Of a stretch of DNA of 64,000 nucleotides, positions 10,660 through 22,758 are shown in pieces. Numbering within the stretch: position 1 is the first letter of the stretch; every line of letters begins with the position of its first letter. Under the pieces are notes generated by a model. That model made no database searches and was not told the DNA's origin. It worked only from the letters and a program-made list of their open reading frames with translations. The translations under genes were made by a program, and so were the position numbers. Location of the stretch: contig NC_084890.1 of NCBI RefSeq assembly GCF_958979055.1, forward strand, positions 310,001 through 374,000. Direction: 5' to 3'. Origin of the DNA: Alnus glutinosa (Eukaryota; Streptophyta; Magnoliopsida; Fagales; Betulaceae).

Positions 10660-11461
10660 TAACTGAGATACATTTTTGTGAGACATATTTACATTCTAAC
10701 TAGTACATTAAGGTGCGGTGCTTTTAATTGATCATACTACAAATTTTCTAAGCAAAACAAAGATATATTGGGGCTTACAAGCTATGAGTTTTTACCTTAC
10801 ATTGTGCTAGGAGTGTACAAACGGAGGGGTTATAACCGCTCCGCAGTCGTTAAACGCCTAGGCGAAAGCAGATAGCTGTTATAGGGATTACAGTCTGCCT
10901 ACCCATATATATATAAAACTATTATTAGTTTATCTACCTAGATATATTAAAAAGATTTGCACTCGAACCAATTTTTTTTTCTAGGCAATATAGGAAAAGG
11001 GAAACTACAGTCTCTAGACAAGCTGAAAGAAAAGAAAAGAAAATAACGAAAAAAGTAAAAGCAACGGAAGGTGCTCCATTTCCTTACTTCGATTTTTACA
11101 ATTAAGTAAATTTTTGACATAAATTTTTACAAATTAATTTTTTTACAATCCACAATTTCCCTAATTTAAAACAACATTAAAATATAGACTCCAAAGCTAG
11201 CCAACAACACTCGGTTTCTTTTCATAATTGACATTGAAAGGGACATTTATTGAGAGAGGCCAATTATATAACAAGTTTTATGAGGGTTGTAAAATGCAAT
11301 TCTAACTTTTTATGGTGTACAAAGTTTGGAAGAAGGAGAGGACCAGCAAATTTTAATTTTGGGTGTGTTTTTTTCTTTTTATGATGATGATTGGTGTGAG
11401 AAATGGGAATGTCATTGTTTATGGCTGATCAGAACTTTTGATTTAATGATTTTCTCATGCC
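10660..11461. other. Intergenic, no gene seen
   Basis: AT-rich sequence with A and T runs. Short open frames lack motifs and splice context. Nothing else recognisable. Confidence 0.5.
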
Positions 11462-12216
11462 TAGGGGTGTGTAAAACCCGCAATCCCTGCCTCGCCCCGC
11501 AGAAGACCGGGTTTTCAAGTTTTTTTGCGGGTTAGGGTCTTAATTTGAGAAATTTATGCGGGGCGGGGCGGGTTTAGCCTTTTAAAAAATGCGGGTCCCC
11601 GCCCCGCACCGCACAAAAGAGAAAAAAAGTAAAAATAAAAATAAAAAAGGGGTCCACTAGCTCATTTCATTGTGTGAGAAATACAATTTTTATGGTTCAA
11701 TTTCATGGGATGTTAAAGTGTACACATTTTTTTTGTATTATTATTTGAAATAATCTTTTCATTACTTCTGGAAAAGACAAGAAAATTGATTATATGGAAT
11801 AGTGAAATATTATAACTTTTTATTCTTTACATTTATTCAATTATGCTTTGTTGATGGGAAAAAATAGAAATCATGTTTCATAGAATTTTATCTTATAATT
11901 AATAGGACTTTTAGTTTAAAAGGCTAATTCCATGAAAAATGTTCTTGAATGGAAATATGAATTTAATTTTTTATTTAAAAAACCAGTATTTTTTTGAATT
12001 TTTATTTTTTTTACAAAATAAAATCAAAATTACGTAAATGCCACTCAAAATACCCGCCCCGCCCCGCAATACCCGCAATCCCCGCGCCCGCGCGAACCCG
12101 CCCCGCACGGTTAGTCTTTATCAAGTGCGGTTTGCGGGTTGGAAATTTCCAACCCACAAAGGTGCGGGGCGGGGCCAAAAAAGGCGGAAACCCGCCCCGC
12201 CCCATGCACACCCCTA
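11462..12216. mobile_element. hAT-like MITE with GC-rich subterminal repeats
   Basis: Begins TAGGGGTGTG and ends CACACCCCTA (a perfect 10 bp inverted repeat). The flanking CATGCC is present at 11456-11461 and 12217-12222; with one mismatch on each side this could be a decayed 8 bp duplication. Both ends carry clusters of GCGGGG/CCCCGC in opposite orientation (about 11485-11610 and 12053-12200), and the centre is AT-rich. No transposase is encoded. The open frames across the GC-rich end are artefacts of the repeats. Confidence 0.8.
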
Positions 12217-12343
12217 CATGCCAACATTCTATTAAATGCATTAGCGATTTCATAGAATTTTGGGCCTAAAATCGGTCCAAAATCCAAATTAAAAAACAGT
12301 TTTAAAACTGTAAGTTATAAATACAATAACCGCTAATCGACGG

Positions 12344-12385
<42 letters not shown>

Positions 12386-12654
12386 TTCATTTTAATTTGC
12401 AAAAAAAACTATTAAATCACTTGTCCCGAAAGTTTAAAAGAAAAACTGAATTTAATCATTTATTTTACATTCTAACAAAAACTATAAAATGTATCTTTTA
12501 CTCTCTCTTTGTTTTTTTTTTGGGGGGGAGGGGGGGGAGGGTCGGGGAGTTGTCACTCCACTCACCATATTCATTCCTAAATGGGCAATTACGAAGTGGC
12601 AAAGTTTTTTTTTTTTTTTTTTTTTTTCAGTTAATTCTAATTATTTCGCTAAAA

Positions 12655-12706
<52 letters not shown>

Positions 12707-13252
12707 CCCTTTGAGGAGGGACACCCATCAAGTTTAACTCTCTCATGAAATACTAAAAAAAAAAAACCCTCCGGAAATGGCTAAAATCGTTAGAAAAATG
12801 TACGCATTTCAATTTTTGTTTTCAAAAGTTGATTTTCAAGTAATGAACTACTATCCCATAAGATCTATTGTTTTGGAAAATGTGTTACCATCTCATGAGA
12901 TGGTAACACACAAAATGAGAACCAATTTTTAGAGAAAAAAATTTGAGATGCATAACATTTCTCAAATCGTTAAGATATTTTATGTATTGTTTCCTTTTGG
13001 AACAAAGGACAATATTTAATCTTTTTAATTAAACTGTAACATTTGAATACTTTGTATTTTATATCTAATGTCTTGTCACCGCAGACGAAAAATGAAAGAA
13101 GATTAATATAAATCAAGGTTGTATAAAACTTAAATTATTAGTTAAGAGCTTCTAACAAAAAAATAAAAAATAAAATAAAATATGATAAAAATTTAAAACA
13201 TTAACCAAAATGATCAAAAACAAAAACACATAGTTCAACTAACAGTAGAGAC
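12217..13252. repeat. Low-complexity spacer with poly(A), poly(T) and (TA)n; start of tandem unit 1
   Basis: Holds A-runs at 12349-12382, a T-run at 12605-12627 and a (TA)n tract at about 12658-12702. From about 12386 the sequence is paralogous to 19960 onward and, in part, 29100 onward and, inverted, to about 38480 downward. This marks the left boundary of the duplicated CZIB/F-box unit. Around 12880-12910 a short inverted repeat (CCATCTCATGAGATGG) occurs, also present in the other units. No gene is visible. Confidence 0.7.
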
Positions 13253-13996
13253 CTAGCTAGTAGCCTGATTCTCAGTAAAAATTGTAGTTAGTTTCTTAAC
13301 GACTGCTGCATGGCCGTTAAAGTTATGAATCCATTGTTCAGAGAGATCAACATCTTCAAAAACTTGGTCATTCTCCTGAAAAAAGAATATCCCAAAAAAA
13401 GAAATTATATATATATATATATAAATTGTTTAAATTTTTGAAACAAAGTTATAGAAAAGAGAAATAAAATAAACAAAATTAGTACCGCTGTTATTTTCCA
13501 GCAGTTGCCAAACAAGAAGCCTATTGGTTTTGCTCCAAAACATTCAAGTTTAATAATGTCCACAAAGCTCCCTTCGTCAAAATGTTTACGACTAAATACT
13601 TTCCCAGTCTTTGATATGGTAATTCTCCATTTTTGACCCTTATGACAAATTGGGCACTAAAAAAAAAATACCATCCAAACAATTGAGTAAAGTAGAAAAA
13701 ATAAAATAAAATAAAAAATTGACATAAATAAAAGAAAACAAACCTTCTCTTTAATGATCGATCCTAATAAACCACTCACATGATCCACCTTTTGGCATCT
13801 GTCGCATTGTACCTAAAAGTACATTTTTTCTTATATATTAGAAAATAAAAATAAAAATAAAAACTTATAGCAAAGAATAATTGAAAGGATCTGAGAATCA
13901 AACCGTGAAATTGTAAACTCGTGTTTTATCGTCATTGAGTCCAAAATCATTGACGTACTCAATATAAGCCTTTACTTTTAACATGAAAGTCTTCAT
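13253..13996 (-). CDS. Small CZIB/DUF866-type zinc-binding protein, copy 1 (intact)
   Basis: Four exons on the minus strand, 13996-13904, 13812-13744, 13656-13486 and 13375-13253, join in frame with GT-AG introns into about 151 residues. The product starts MKTFMLKVKAYIEYVNDFGL. It has two CxxC pairs: CDRC at 34-37 and CPIC at 55-58. The C-terminal half has ECFGAKPIGF, a WKIT strand and QVFEDVDLSEQWIHNF. This order matches the CXXC-motif zinc-binding protein family (DUF866, UPF0587; human C1orf123/CZIB), where the four cysteines bind one metal ion. The spacing between the pairs is shorter than I recall for animal members. The biological role in plants is not well defined. It is the only copy of the local array that keeps both CxxC pairs and an open frame. 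Divergent to F-box gene 1. Confidence 0.78.
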
Positions 13997-15407
13997 TGCT
14001 AAGGGGAAAAGGGAGTAAGAGAGTTGGTGGTAGGGAGCTGAGTGGAAGAGAGATGTTTTAATGCGAATAAGGAACTACTTATTTATAGACAAATTTGGAT
14101 GGTTATTTTGTTAAACAATGCATGCTATTAACATATCTAAAGAGTAAATTAAAGAGTATTGGTATATTTTTCTCATAAAACTTGCATGACCTACTCGTAA
14201 GTCCTGAACAATATATGCATGCTATTAACAAACAATGCATGACCTACTCGATCATAAGTGAACAATGCATGCTATATATTAACAAACAATGCATGAACTA
14301 TATGTACTCATCAGTTTCCAATGTTGGGTCCGTTGGAAACATTTTATAGAGGCCAGCTTAACTTCCTTGAATTTACTTTATGGATTAGTACGTCATATAT
14401 AGCATTAAGAGACCTAGCAACTAGTCAATACAAAATGTCTATATACGTTATTTGAGCCTGCAAGGCTATAATAACTTTTTTTGTTTAAGCAAGTGAATAT
14501 TTTAATGTTACTAATAAATTATTCTTTTTAGGTTAGTCAAGTAACTGATTCTCTTTTTGTTCCTTTTTCTTCAGTACCAAGTCAGTATAAAAAGACCTAA
14601 GAAAAACTACAATAGATGCTCTAGCATTTGTCAATTATAAACACCTATTTTTCATCTCACTTTCACACCATCGAGGTATGAGAGTGAAAAATGTAATGAG
14701 AAATTTCAATACGAGTAATGCTATAAGTAGAATGCTTATTATTTTTTATCCCTATAAAGGTAATAGTACTTTTAAAATTAACAATAATGTTTTTTTTTTA
14801 ATACAAAATTTACAATAAATTAAAACCTAATAATAATTCAACTAAAGTTCAATAATAATTTTTATAGTCATATAAAAATAAAAGTCTTATTTATAACATT
14901 ATTCCAGAGAATTATGGGCCTTGTTAAATTATTATTATTATTATTATGTTTTTAAGGTATTGGAAGGTTTGTTCATTTGTTAAAAGATATTAGATACGGG
15001 TGGATTCGAAGGGCATCTGTACTTTAAATTCCAGGAAGGGCAATTTTGTATAAGTCGTTCGCTCATTTGGATGAGTTATAAATCCTGGGTTAACCCAACC
15101 GGTTTGGCCTCCTCCGGCCTTTATGCCACAAGTCCACAGAAACAACAGCCTCTGTGTTGCGACGACGCCGTTGCCACTAACGAGACAAATCTGCTCCAGA
15201 AAACAACAAGTATTACTATTTCTACTCCAGGTAGGTACGCAATAAATTACTGCTTTTTCTATATATATATATATATATATATTTGTTCCTGGAATTTTGG
15301 GTACTTTCTCTAAGTAGAACTGTAGAAGGTGGATTTATTTTATTATTTTAGTGGACATGTAAAATTGTAAATATGCGTACATAATTAAGTAAAAGCGTCA
15401 ATCGGGA

Positions 15408-15487
<80 letters not shown>

Positions 15488-15928
15488 TTAATTATTTAAT
15501 TAAGTGGTTTCCCTGTAAGTCGTAGGACACCTATTTCGCATACGTTTAGGAATCCTTGAGAGAAGGCGGGCTTATATATACACAAGTTTAGTTGTTCACA
15601 AAATAATTCCTACACAATTTGTGTTGCCGTTGTCTCTGCTGTGGTGCAGCCCCCTGCAAGCTTATTTGGTTAGTCTTCCTATCAATTTATGATCTCGTTC
15701 CGAATAATAGCATCTGTTTTCTGCTCCCAATTTTTACTATTACCCTGTTTGTCGTCTGGTTTTTTCTTTTCTTTTCTTTTCTTTTCTTTTCCAGACAAAA
15801 AAAAAAAAAAAAAAACTTATATTATTGATAGTTTTTTTTTTTAAAAAAAAAAAACTGATTTGTGCTAATTAGATTGTGGTACTAGCTAGGACGTTTCTGC
15901 TGGCTTGGAGGAAGTTTTCGACCTTAAG
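13997..15928. other. Spacer between CZIB copy 1 and F-box gene 1, holding both promoters
   Basis: Divergent intergenic region of 1.9 kb. Repeated AACAATGCATGCTATTAAC motifs occur at about 14114-14290. A (TA)n tract of about 37 units lies at 15411-15484. A TATA box candidate (TTATATATAC at 15572-15581) precedes the F-box leader; the same block is present before F-box gene 2. The leader is pyrimidine-rich with CTTTT repeats and A-runs just before the start codon. Confidence 0.6.
15411..15484. repeat. (TA)n microsatellite
   Basis: About 37 TA units just upstream of the F-box gene 1 promoter. The paralogous site in unit 2 (about 24140) has only ATGATATGTATAC, so the expansion is specific to unit 1. 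Repeat length is likely to vary between individuals. Confidence 0.95.
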
Positions 15929-18700
15929 ATGAAGAACCAAATCGACCGGTTATCCGAATTGCCCGATCCTATTCTAGACCACATTCTATCCTTCATTCCC
16001 ATGAAACAAATACTTCAACTTAGTATTTTGTCCAAGAGATGGCAAAACGTGTGGACTTTGCTCCCCATTCCAGAATTTGAGCAACATCTCTTTACTAATA
16101 ATTTGCGCAAGGTTCCACCCAACGAGAAACAAGAGGAATTCCAGAGAAAGAAACAGGAGTTCAAAAATTTTGTGCAGAGATATTTACTGGGCCACTACAG
16201 GCAAAGACTAAGTATAAACAAGTTTAGGCTTCACATGATGTTGGATGATGAATCAGATTGTGCTCTTCTGAACCGTTGGATTGACTATGCAATTGAATGC
16301 AATGTAAAAGAGTTGAATCTTGACGTTTGGATCGATCAAAAGAGGTATGAGTTGCCTAAGAAGAAGTATGAGTTGCCTGAGAGGGTTCTCGTAGCAAAGT
16401 CCATAACTGAGTTGAAATTGTGCAAGTGTAAGTTGAAGTCATTTTACAGTGATATTAACTTACCCTCTTTGAAAAAGTTGGTTTTGGGAATTAATGTGGA
16501 GGACCAAATTGTCCCAGATCTAATTGCTGGTTGTCGTGATATAGAAGAGATGACATTTGAATGTTGTTATGGGTTGAAAAGTCTACAGGTGTCAGGTCTT
16601 CCTAAACTCAAGGCCATTGAGCTAGTAGAAAATCCTGAACTTGAGAGTGTTGAGATCGAAGCATCAAATCTTGAATCTTTAGTTTTCAAGCTTACGAGAC
16701 CATGCCAAATCAACTTAGGCCGGTGCGAAAATCTAAACAAGTTATTATTATATTCATGCAGCATTACTGACAAATGGTTGCATGACGTTCTTTCTAAGCA
16801 TCCACTCATTGACTGCTTGGACCTACGATGTTGTAGTATGTTGAAAAGGATTAAAATTGCAAGTCATCGCATGAGAAGTTTGGCTTTTATTAGTTGCTAC
16901 GAGTTGGTTGAAATTGACATTGTTACTCCTAATTTACATAGACTCGAGTATGATGGTTATTTTATATCCTTCTCTTCGAATACTTCGAGTCTATCAGAAG
17001 TTAGTATCAGATTTACGGACGAGGATGTTTCGGATGTTGAGAAGATTGAATTCCTTGCAAATTTGAGTCATCCAAAATTATTAAATTGGGAAACTTTCAA
17101 TATCGAGGTACGTATTCCAGCTTAATTTATTTGATTATTTTTATTTGTTTCATAGTCTATGTTACTTTGTACATCAATTATTAGCATATATTATAAAAAA
17201 GCTAACACGTGTTTGATTGTTTACTTTACGAAGAGTGTGATTATTGCAAAGGAATTGAGAGAAAACCTACCGTCCCCATTATATAATGTTAAGCAATTGA
17301 AGCTGGAAGCATATTCTTCATCTACAAGACAAATCCACGAACTTGTGGATGCCTTGTTGTGGATTTGTCCTCTTCTAGAGATTCTTTTTATAGAATGGCG
17401 GTATGGGAAGACAATTGACAATATATCATTCAAGGTATTACATATGTTCATTTCTTAGAATTTAAATACTTGCTCTTAATACCTTTATTTTTTTTTGTAT
17501 TTGTTAGTTATTTAGTGCTTCAAGCAAAAATGCTAAAGTAAAATGTCATTCTCTGTTTTTTTTTTGCTAAATGATGTCGGCTTTGGTGTAGTTGTTCCTC
17601 TTGCTGTTAATGATGTTTTAGTAAATATTTTTGGTCTATTAATGGTTTGGGAATTCCATTATTGAAATGTGCATGAGTTATGCTATGATGCTTGTTATTT
17701 TATTTTAGGGGAGGGGGTTGTTGCATAGTAAGATTTTAGAAATTTTTATCTCCAAGATTGAGCCATTCTCTGAAAGTCTTGATCCTCTATATTTCTCCCA
17801 TTTCCAATCAAGCATCATCTTCATGAACAATCTTGTTTGGTTCTTCATTTTTATTTGGTTTCTTGAGTTTTCAAATTCAAATCAAGTGCTATATTTGGGC
17901 TATGATCATAATATACTATAGTTAAGTAGTAACTTAGTGCCATCATTCAAGGATCACCTGATCGATCTTTCTACATTTTGGGGCAATTGTTTCAGATATT
18001 GTTGTTGGCATTGCATGAACAGTATCATGAGGGAAAAGGTTCCTCCATTTAATTTTAACTATATGCCTTGATTATACATTTTTCTTTATCCTAAATTTAT
18101 AAGGGACATTATTGCCTCCCTCTATGTCCATAGCCTCAACAAATCCTTTTTCCTTGGAGATATATAATACTCAAACTACTCTCAAAATGGATAGGATAAC
18201 AGTATCACCTCTGCTTTAATTTTGTTGGTTAAGAGGGAGGAGAAGTAACCAATGGAGTCATCCTAACCTTCTTCGTTACATGTAGGGATAATATATATAT
18301 ATGCTTTTACTGCAATACCATTGCATTAAAAGAATTTTTCCGAACTAAAAACTATTGTCATTACTATCATGTTTTCACATTCCTAAATTCAATTTCAACC
18401 CCTTCTTTCTTTTGGGTCCAAAGTAGATTGAAGCCTTCTTTTTGGCATTTCTGATAATGTTCCTAACCATGTGTGCTCGTATTGCAGTTCTCATACGGAA
18501 ATCCTGTTGACAAATTGAAAGATCCCAGTTGTTGCAAACTTATTCCAATTCTCTGTTGGCGTCATTGCCTAAAGGCTATCAAGATTGAAAATTTAAGAGG
18601 ATCTATAGAAGAAGATGCTCTAAAGAAGTATTTTTCCGATAATGCAGAAATATTAGAGAGCTTTCATTATTTAAAAGGATCTGTTTTGCCTGAAGTTTGA
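15929..18700 (+). CDS. F-box/LRR protein with C-terminal FBD-type segment, gene 1
   Basis: Three exons, 15929-17107, 17234-17434 and 18488-18700, all phase 0, give about 530 residues. The start is the ATG of MKNQIDRLSELPDPILDHIL; the frame is open upstream but has no earlier ATG. An F-box spans about residues 7-47 (LPDPILDHILSFIP...SKRWQNVW), the part that would bind SKP1 in an SCF ubiquitin ligase. Leucine-rich repeat-like strands follow (ITELKLCKCKLKSF, LPSLKKLVLG, GLPKLKAIEL, HPLIDCLDL). The last exon has CWRHCLKAIKIENLRGS, typical of the FBD region. Exon 2 could instead begin at 17252, using GCAAAG as acceptor; both keep the frame. The substrate is unknown. A short tandem YELP...YELP motif lies near residues 139-150. 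Nearly identical to gene 2. Confidence 0.88.
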
Positions 18701-19752
18701 TGAGATCAAGAGCTGTAGAGAATGTGGAGATGAAAAGATTCTAAAAATAACTAGTATGTTTTAAAGAATGCATAGTTCTTTGAATTTGTCTCATTTTGAA
18801 TCGTCTAATAGAATCATTTGACTTGAATCTGTTGATGTTTATTTTTATTTTAATTAAATATTGTAGAAGGTAGAACGTCTTGTAAGATTTATACGGGCAT
18901 TCATCAACTTGTCATACATAATAAAAATTTCTTGTTTATTTTTTCAATGTTAGTAACTAGTATTATTATGTTCTTAATTTCAAGTTACTTTGAACGATTC
19001 CAAATTAATTTTAGGAAATGGATAGTGTAGTATGTCCTTGGCGGTGTAGCTATATATTGATGTTGTCTCATTGAGTTGAATTAATTAAATTTTCATGTGA
19101 TTTGGCATATTAAGATAGGAAGTGTGCTATTTATTGGCTAGTCTGAAATGTTGGGCTGAGCTTAATTTATGCATTGGAATGGTCTTGTAAATGCAATGTC
19201 TTAATTCGATCATAAATATAAATTAAATTGGTCACTGTTAATTACAAGTTAATTTGCGTTTGACTCTTTTCTTTTCTCAAGCGTCTGAGAGACTTCTAGA
19301 GAGCTTGTTGTCTCTCTCTCTCTCTCTCTCTCTTCACCCAAATGATTTCCTTTTGCTAGAGACTACCTTAAATTTATGAAGAACGACATAAGATCCAACT
19401 AAGTACTCCCATATATGCATACGGCTTGTGACATATCTGTAACATACATTTACATTTAATTATATACTTAAGCCAACATATTATCGATCGGGTTAAATAG
19501 TTCTTGAAAACTTAAACTTGAATCACAGGTCATTTTCCCAACAAAGAAAATGGTGTTGTTCCATATAATTTATTCTCTATCTCCCTAAGTTTTTTCTTCT
19601 TCTTCTTCTTCCTTTTCTTTTTGGTTTTTTTTTTTTTTTTTTTTTTTTTTGGTTTTTTGTTTTTTTCTCCAGTAAGTTTTATTTGAATGGTTGCAGGGAC
19701 AAAAAAGCAGAAATTAGTCTTGAGAGGATTCATTTGGATTGGAATTTTTTCG

Positions 19753-19794
<42 letters not shown>

Positions 19795-20702
19795 TTAATT
19801 TTTAATTTTTCATTCTCTATACATCTCTTGTCCAATATTTCCATTGAAAATCCACAACTAAATCTGTGAGTCTCACAAATTCAATAATGAATTTCTTTTT
19901 CATTTTTTTTTTTTAAAAATTGACAAGATATGTGTAAGAGAATGACATCAAACATATCTTTCATTTTAATTTGCAAAAAAACTAATAAATCACCACGTGT
20001 CCTAAAAGTTAAAAAAAAAAAAAAAAAACTGTATTTAATCATTTATTTTACATTCTAACCGAATTACGAATTGGCAAAGTTTTTTTTTTTTTTTTTTTTT
20101 TTTTCAGTTAATTCTAATTATGTCGCTGAAAAATAATATATATATATAAAAAAAAATCCAAATCCCTATGAGGAGGGACACCCATCAAGTTTAACTCTCC
20201 GGAAATACCAAAAAAAAAAAACCTCCGGAATGGCTAAAATCGTTAGAAAAATGTACGCTTTTCAATTTTTGTTTTCAAAACTTGGTTTTCAAGGGATATA
20301 CTACCATCTCATAAGATCTATTTTTTTGGAAGATGTGTCACCATCTCATGAGATGGTAACACACCAATTGAGAACTAATTTTTAGAGAAAAAAATTTGAG
20401 ATGTATAACATTTCTCAAATCATTAAGATATTTTAGATATTGTTTCTTTTTGGAACAAAGGACAATATTTAATCTTTTTAATTAAACAGTAACATTTGGA
20501 TACGTCTTATTTAATATCTAATGTCTTGTCACCACAAACGAAAAATGAAAGAAGATTAATATAAATCAAGATTGTAAAAGACTTAAATTATTAGTTAAAA
20601 GTTTCTAACAAAAAAACCAAAAACTTAAAATATGATAAAAATTTAAAATATTAACCCAAATGATCAAAAACAAAAATACATAGTTTAACTAACAGTAGAG
20701 AC
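18701..20702. other. Spacer at the tandem unit 1/unit 2 junction
   Basis: Contains the 3' flank of F-box gene 1, a (CT)n tract at 19311-19332 preceded by GAGAGACTTCTAGAGAGCTT (also found after F-box gene 2 and, inverted, near 39070), and long T-runs at 19625-19650 and 19757-19789. Unit 2 begins at about 19960, where the sequence matches 12386 onward. No gene seen. Confidence 0.65.
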
Positions 20703-21455
20703 CTAGCTAGCAGCCTGATTCTCAGTAAAAATTGTAGTTAGTTTCTTAACGACTGCTGCATGGCCGTTAAAGTTATGAATCCATTGTTCAGAGATATCAA
20801 CATCTTCAAAAACTTGGTCGTTCTCCTGAAAAAAGAATATCCCAAACAAAAAGAAATTACATATATATTCATACTATACATTTCGATTGTTCAAATGTTT
20901 GAAACAAAGTTATAGAAAAGAGAAATAAAATAAACAAAATTAGTACCGCTGTTATTTTCCAGCAGTTGCCAAACGTGAAGCCTATTGGTTTTGCTCCAAA
21001 ACAATCAAGTTTAATAATGTCTACAAAGATCCCATCGTTAAAATCTTTACGACGAAATATTTTTCCCGTCTTTGATATAGCAATTCTCCATTTTTGATCC
21101 TTCCGACAAATTGGGCACTAAAAAAAATACAAACCAAACAATTGAGTAAAGTAGAACAAAAAAATAAAATAAAAAACTGACATAAATAAAAGAAAACAAA
21201 CCTTCTCTTTAATGGTTGATCCTAATAAACCACTCACTTGATCCACCTTTTGGCATCTGTCGATCACATTGTATCTAAAAATCCATTTCTTCATCGATAT
21301 TAAAAAATAAAAAATAAAAATAATTATAGCAAAGAATAATTGAAAGGATCTGAGAATCAAACCGTGAAATTGTAAACTCGTGTTTTATCGTCGTTGAGTC
21401 CAAAATCTTTGACGTACTCTATATAAGCCTTTACTTTTAACATGAAAGTCTTCAT
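20703..21455 (-). pseudogene. CZIB/DUF866-type gene, copy 2, frameshifted
   Basis: Same four-exon layout as copy 1, from the ATG at 21455 to the TAG at 20703-20705, and similar throughout. In exon 2 a 4 bp insertion (TGAT, about 21262-21266) lies within the first CxxC pair. It replaces CDRC by a frame that reads NVIDRC in one phase and ends at a stop in the other; no nearby AG restores the frame. The second CxxC and the C-terminal half remain recognisable. The protein would be truncated after about 50 residues unless an unusual splice is used. I call it a probable pseudogene. Confidence 0.78.
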
Positions 21456-22718
21456 TGCTAAGGGGAAAAGGGAGTAAAAGAGTTGGTCTCAGGGAGTGGA
21501 GTGGAAGAGAGATGTTTTAATGCGAATAAGGAACTACTTATTTATAGCCAAATTTGGATGGTTATTTTGTTAAACAATGCATGCTATTAACATATCTAAA
21601 GAGTAAAGAGTATTGGTATATTATTCACATAAAACTTGCATGACCTACTCGTAATTAAGTGAACAATGCATGCTATTAACAAACAATGCATGACCGACTC
21701 GATCATAAGTGAACAATGCATGCTATATATTAACAAACAATGCATGAACTATATGTACTCATCAGTTTCCAATGTTGGGTCCGTTGGAAACATTTTATAG
21801 AGGCCAGCTTAACTTCCTTGAATTCACTTTATGGATTAGTACGTCATAGCATTCAGAGACCTAGCAATTAGTCAATACAAAATGTCTATATACGTTATTT
21901 GAGCCTTAAAGGCTATAATAACTTTTTTTGTTAAAGCAAGTGAATATTTTAATGTTACTAATAAATTATTCTTTTTAGGTTAGTCAAAGTATTAGGAGAT
22001 GGTGACAGAGTTAGAATTTTGATTCAAATGAGTCAAGTTTTTTTATTTAAAAAAATTATTATTAAACAAAACAAGCGTCGCACTCAAATCAAGTCATCAA
22101 GTTGATTCACCGAAAAAAAAAAAAAAAAAATCTTGTGTGGTGGCCGAAGGTGGCGAGATCTCAAAATGGAAGGGTTGGAATTGTGTGACTGGATATGGGA
22201 CTGACATGGGTAGCGTGGTAAATATCATATCGACTGGCACCTTAATTTATACGTAAAAATGTTGTAGTACTCCGAACATTTGAAGATAAATCTTCTCCAA
22301 TTTGATTTTTTTAGGTTGGTCAATAGATATTTTGTACATCTTTTTTATAGATGTTTTATACATACCACTAGACTTAAATGTCAATTGAACAATAACACTA
22401 ATTAAACATATCTTAAGTTTCTAACAAGTATGGTTGTAATTAAGGGTGACAATTCGTGTTCACTTATCTTATTTGGGTCGTGTCGAGATGTGAGTATAAA
22501 ATCATAAAAGTTAACCCTAACTTGACCTCTTTAAGTAAATAAGTCAGATCTATTAACCCTAACCCAATAACTTCGTGTTGGGTTTGTGGATCGTGTAAAA
22601 AGTTGCTAGTCTAAATATAGTGTCACGGGTTCCAATCGTGTTAAGGCATAAATAGAAAAATATATGGTGGGAGGCGTGCACACTATTTGAATGCATGCAG
22701 CTAAGCTGAAAGTGGGTT

Positions 22719-22758
<40 letters not shown>

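Noticed and set aside
12011-12269. Several overlapping open frames on both strands in a GC-rich segment
   Set aside because: They fall on the GCGGGG/CCCCGC repeats at the end of the hAT-like MITE; the peptides are repeats of Pro, Ala, Gly and Arg without domain signals.
15905-15928. Upstream extension of the F-box frames (start at 15905, and 24558 in gene 2)
   Set aside because: The extension begins with TTG and has no ATG; the first ATGs are at 15929 and 24582, just before the conserved F-box.
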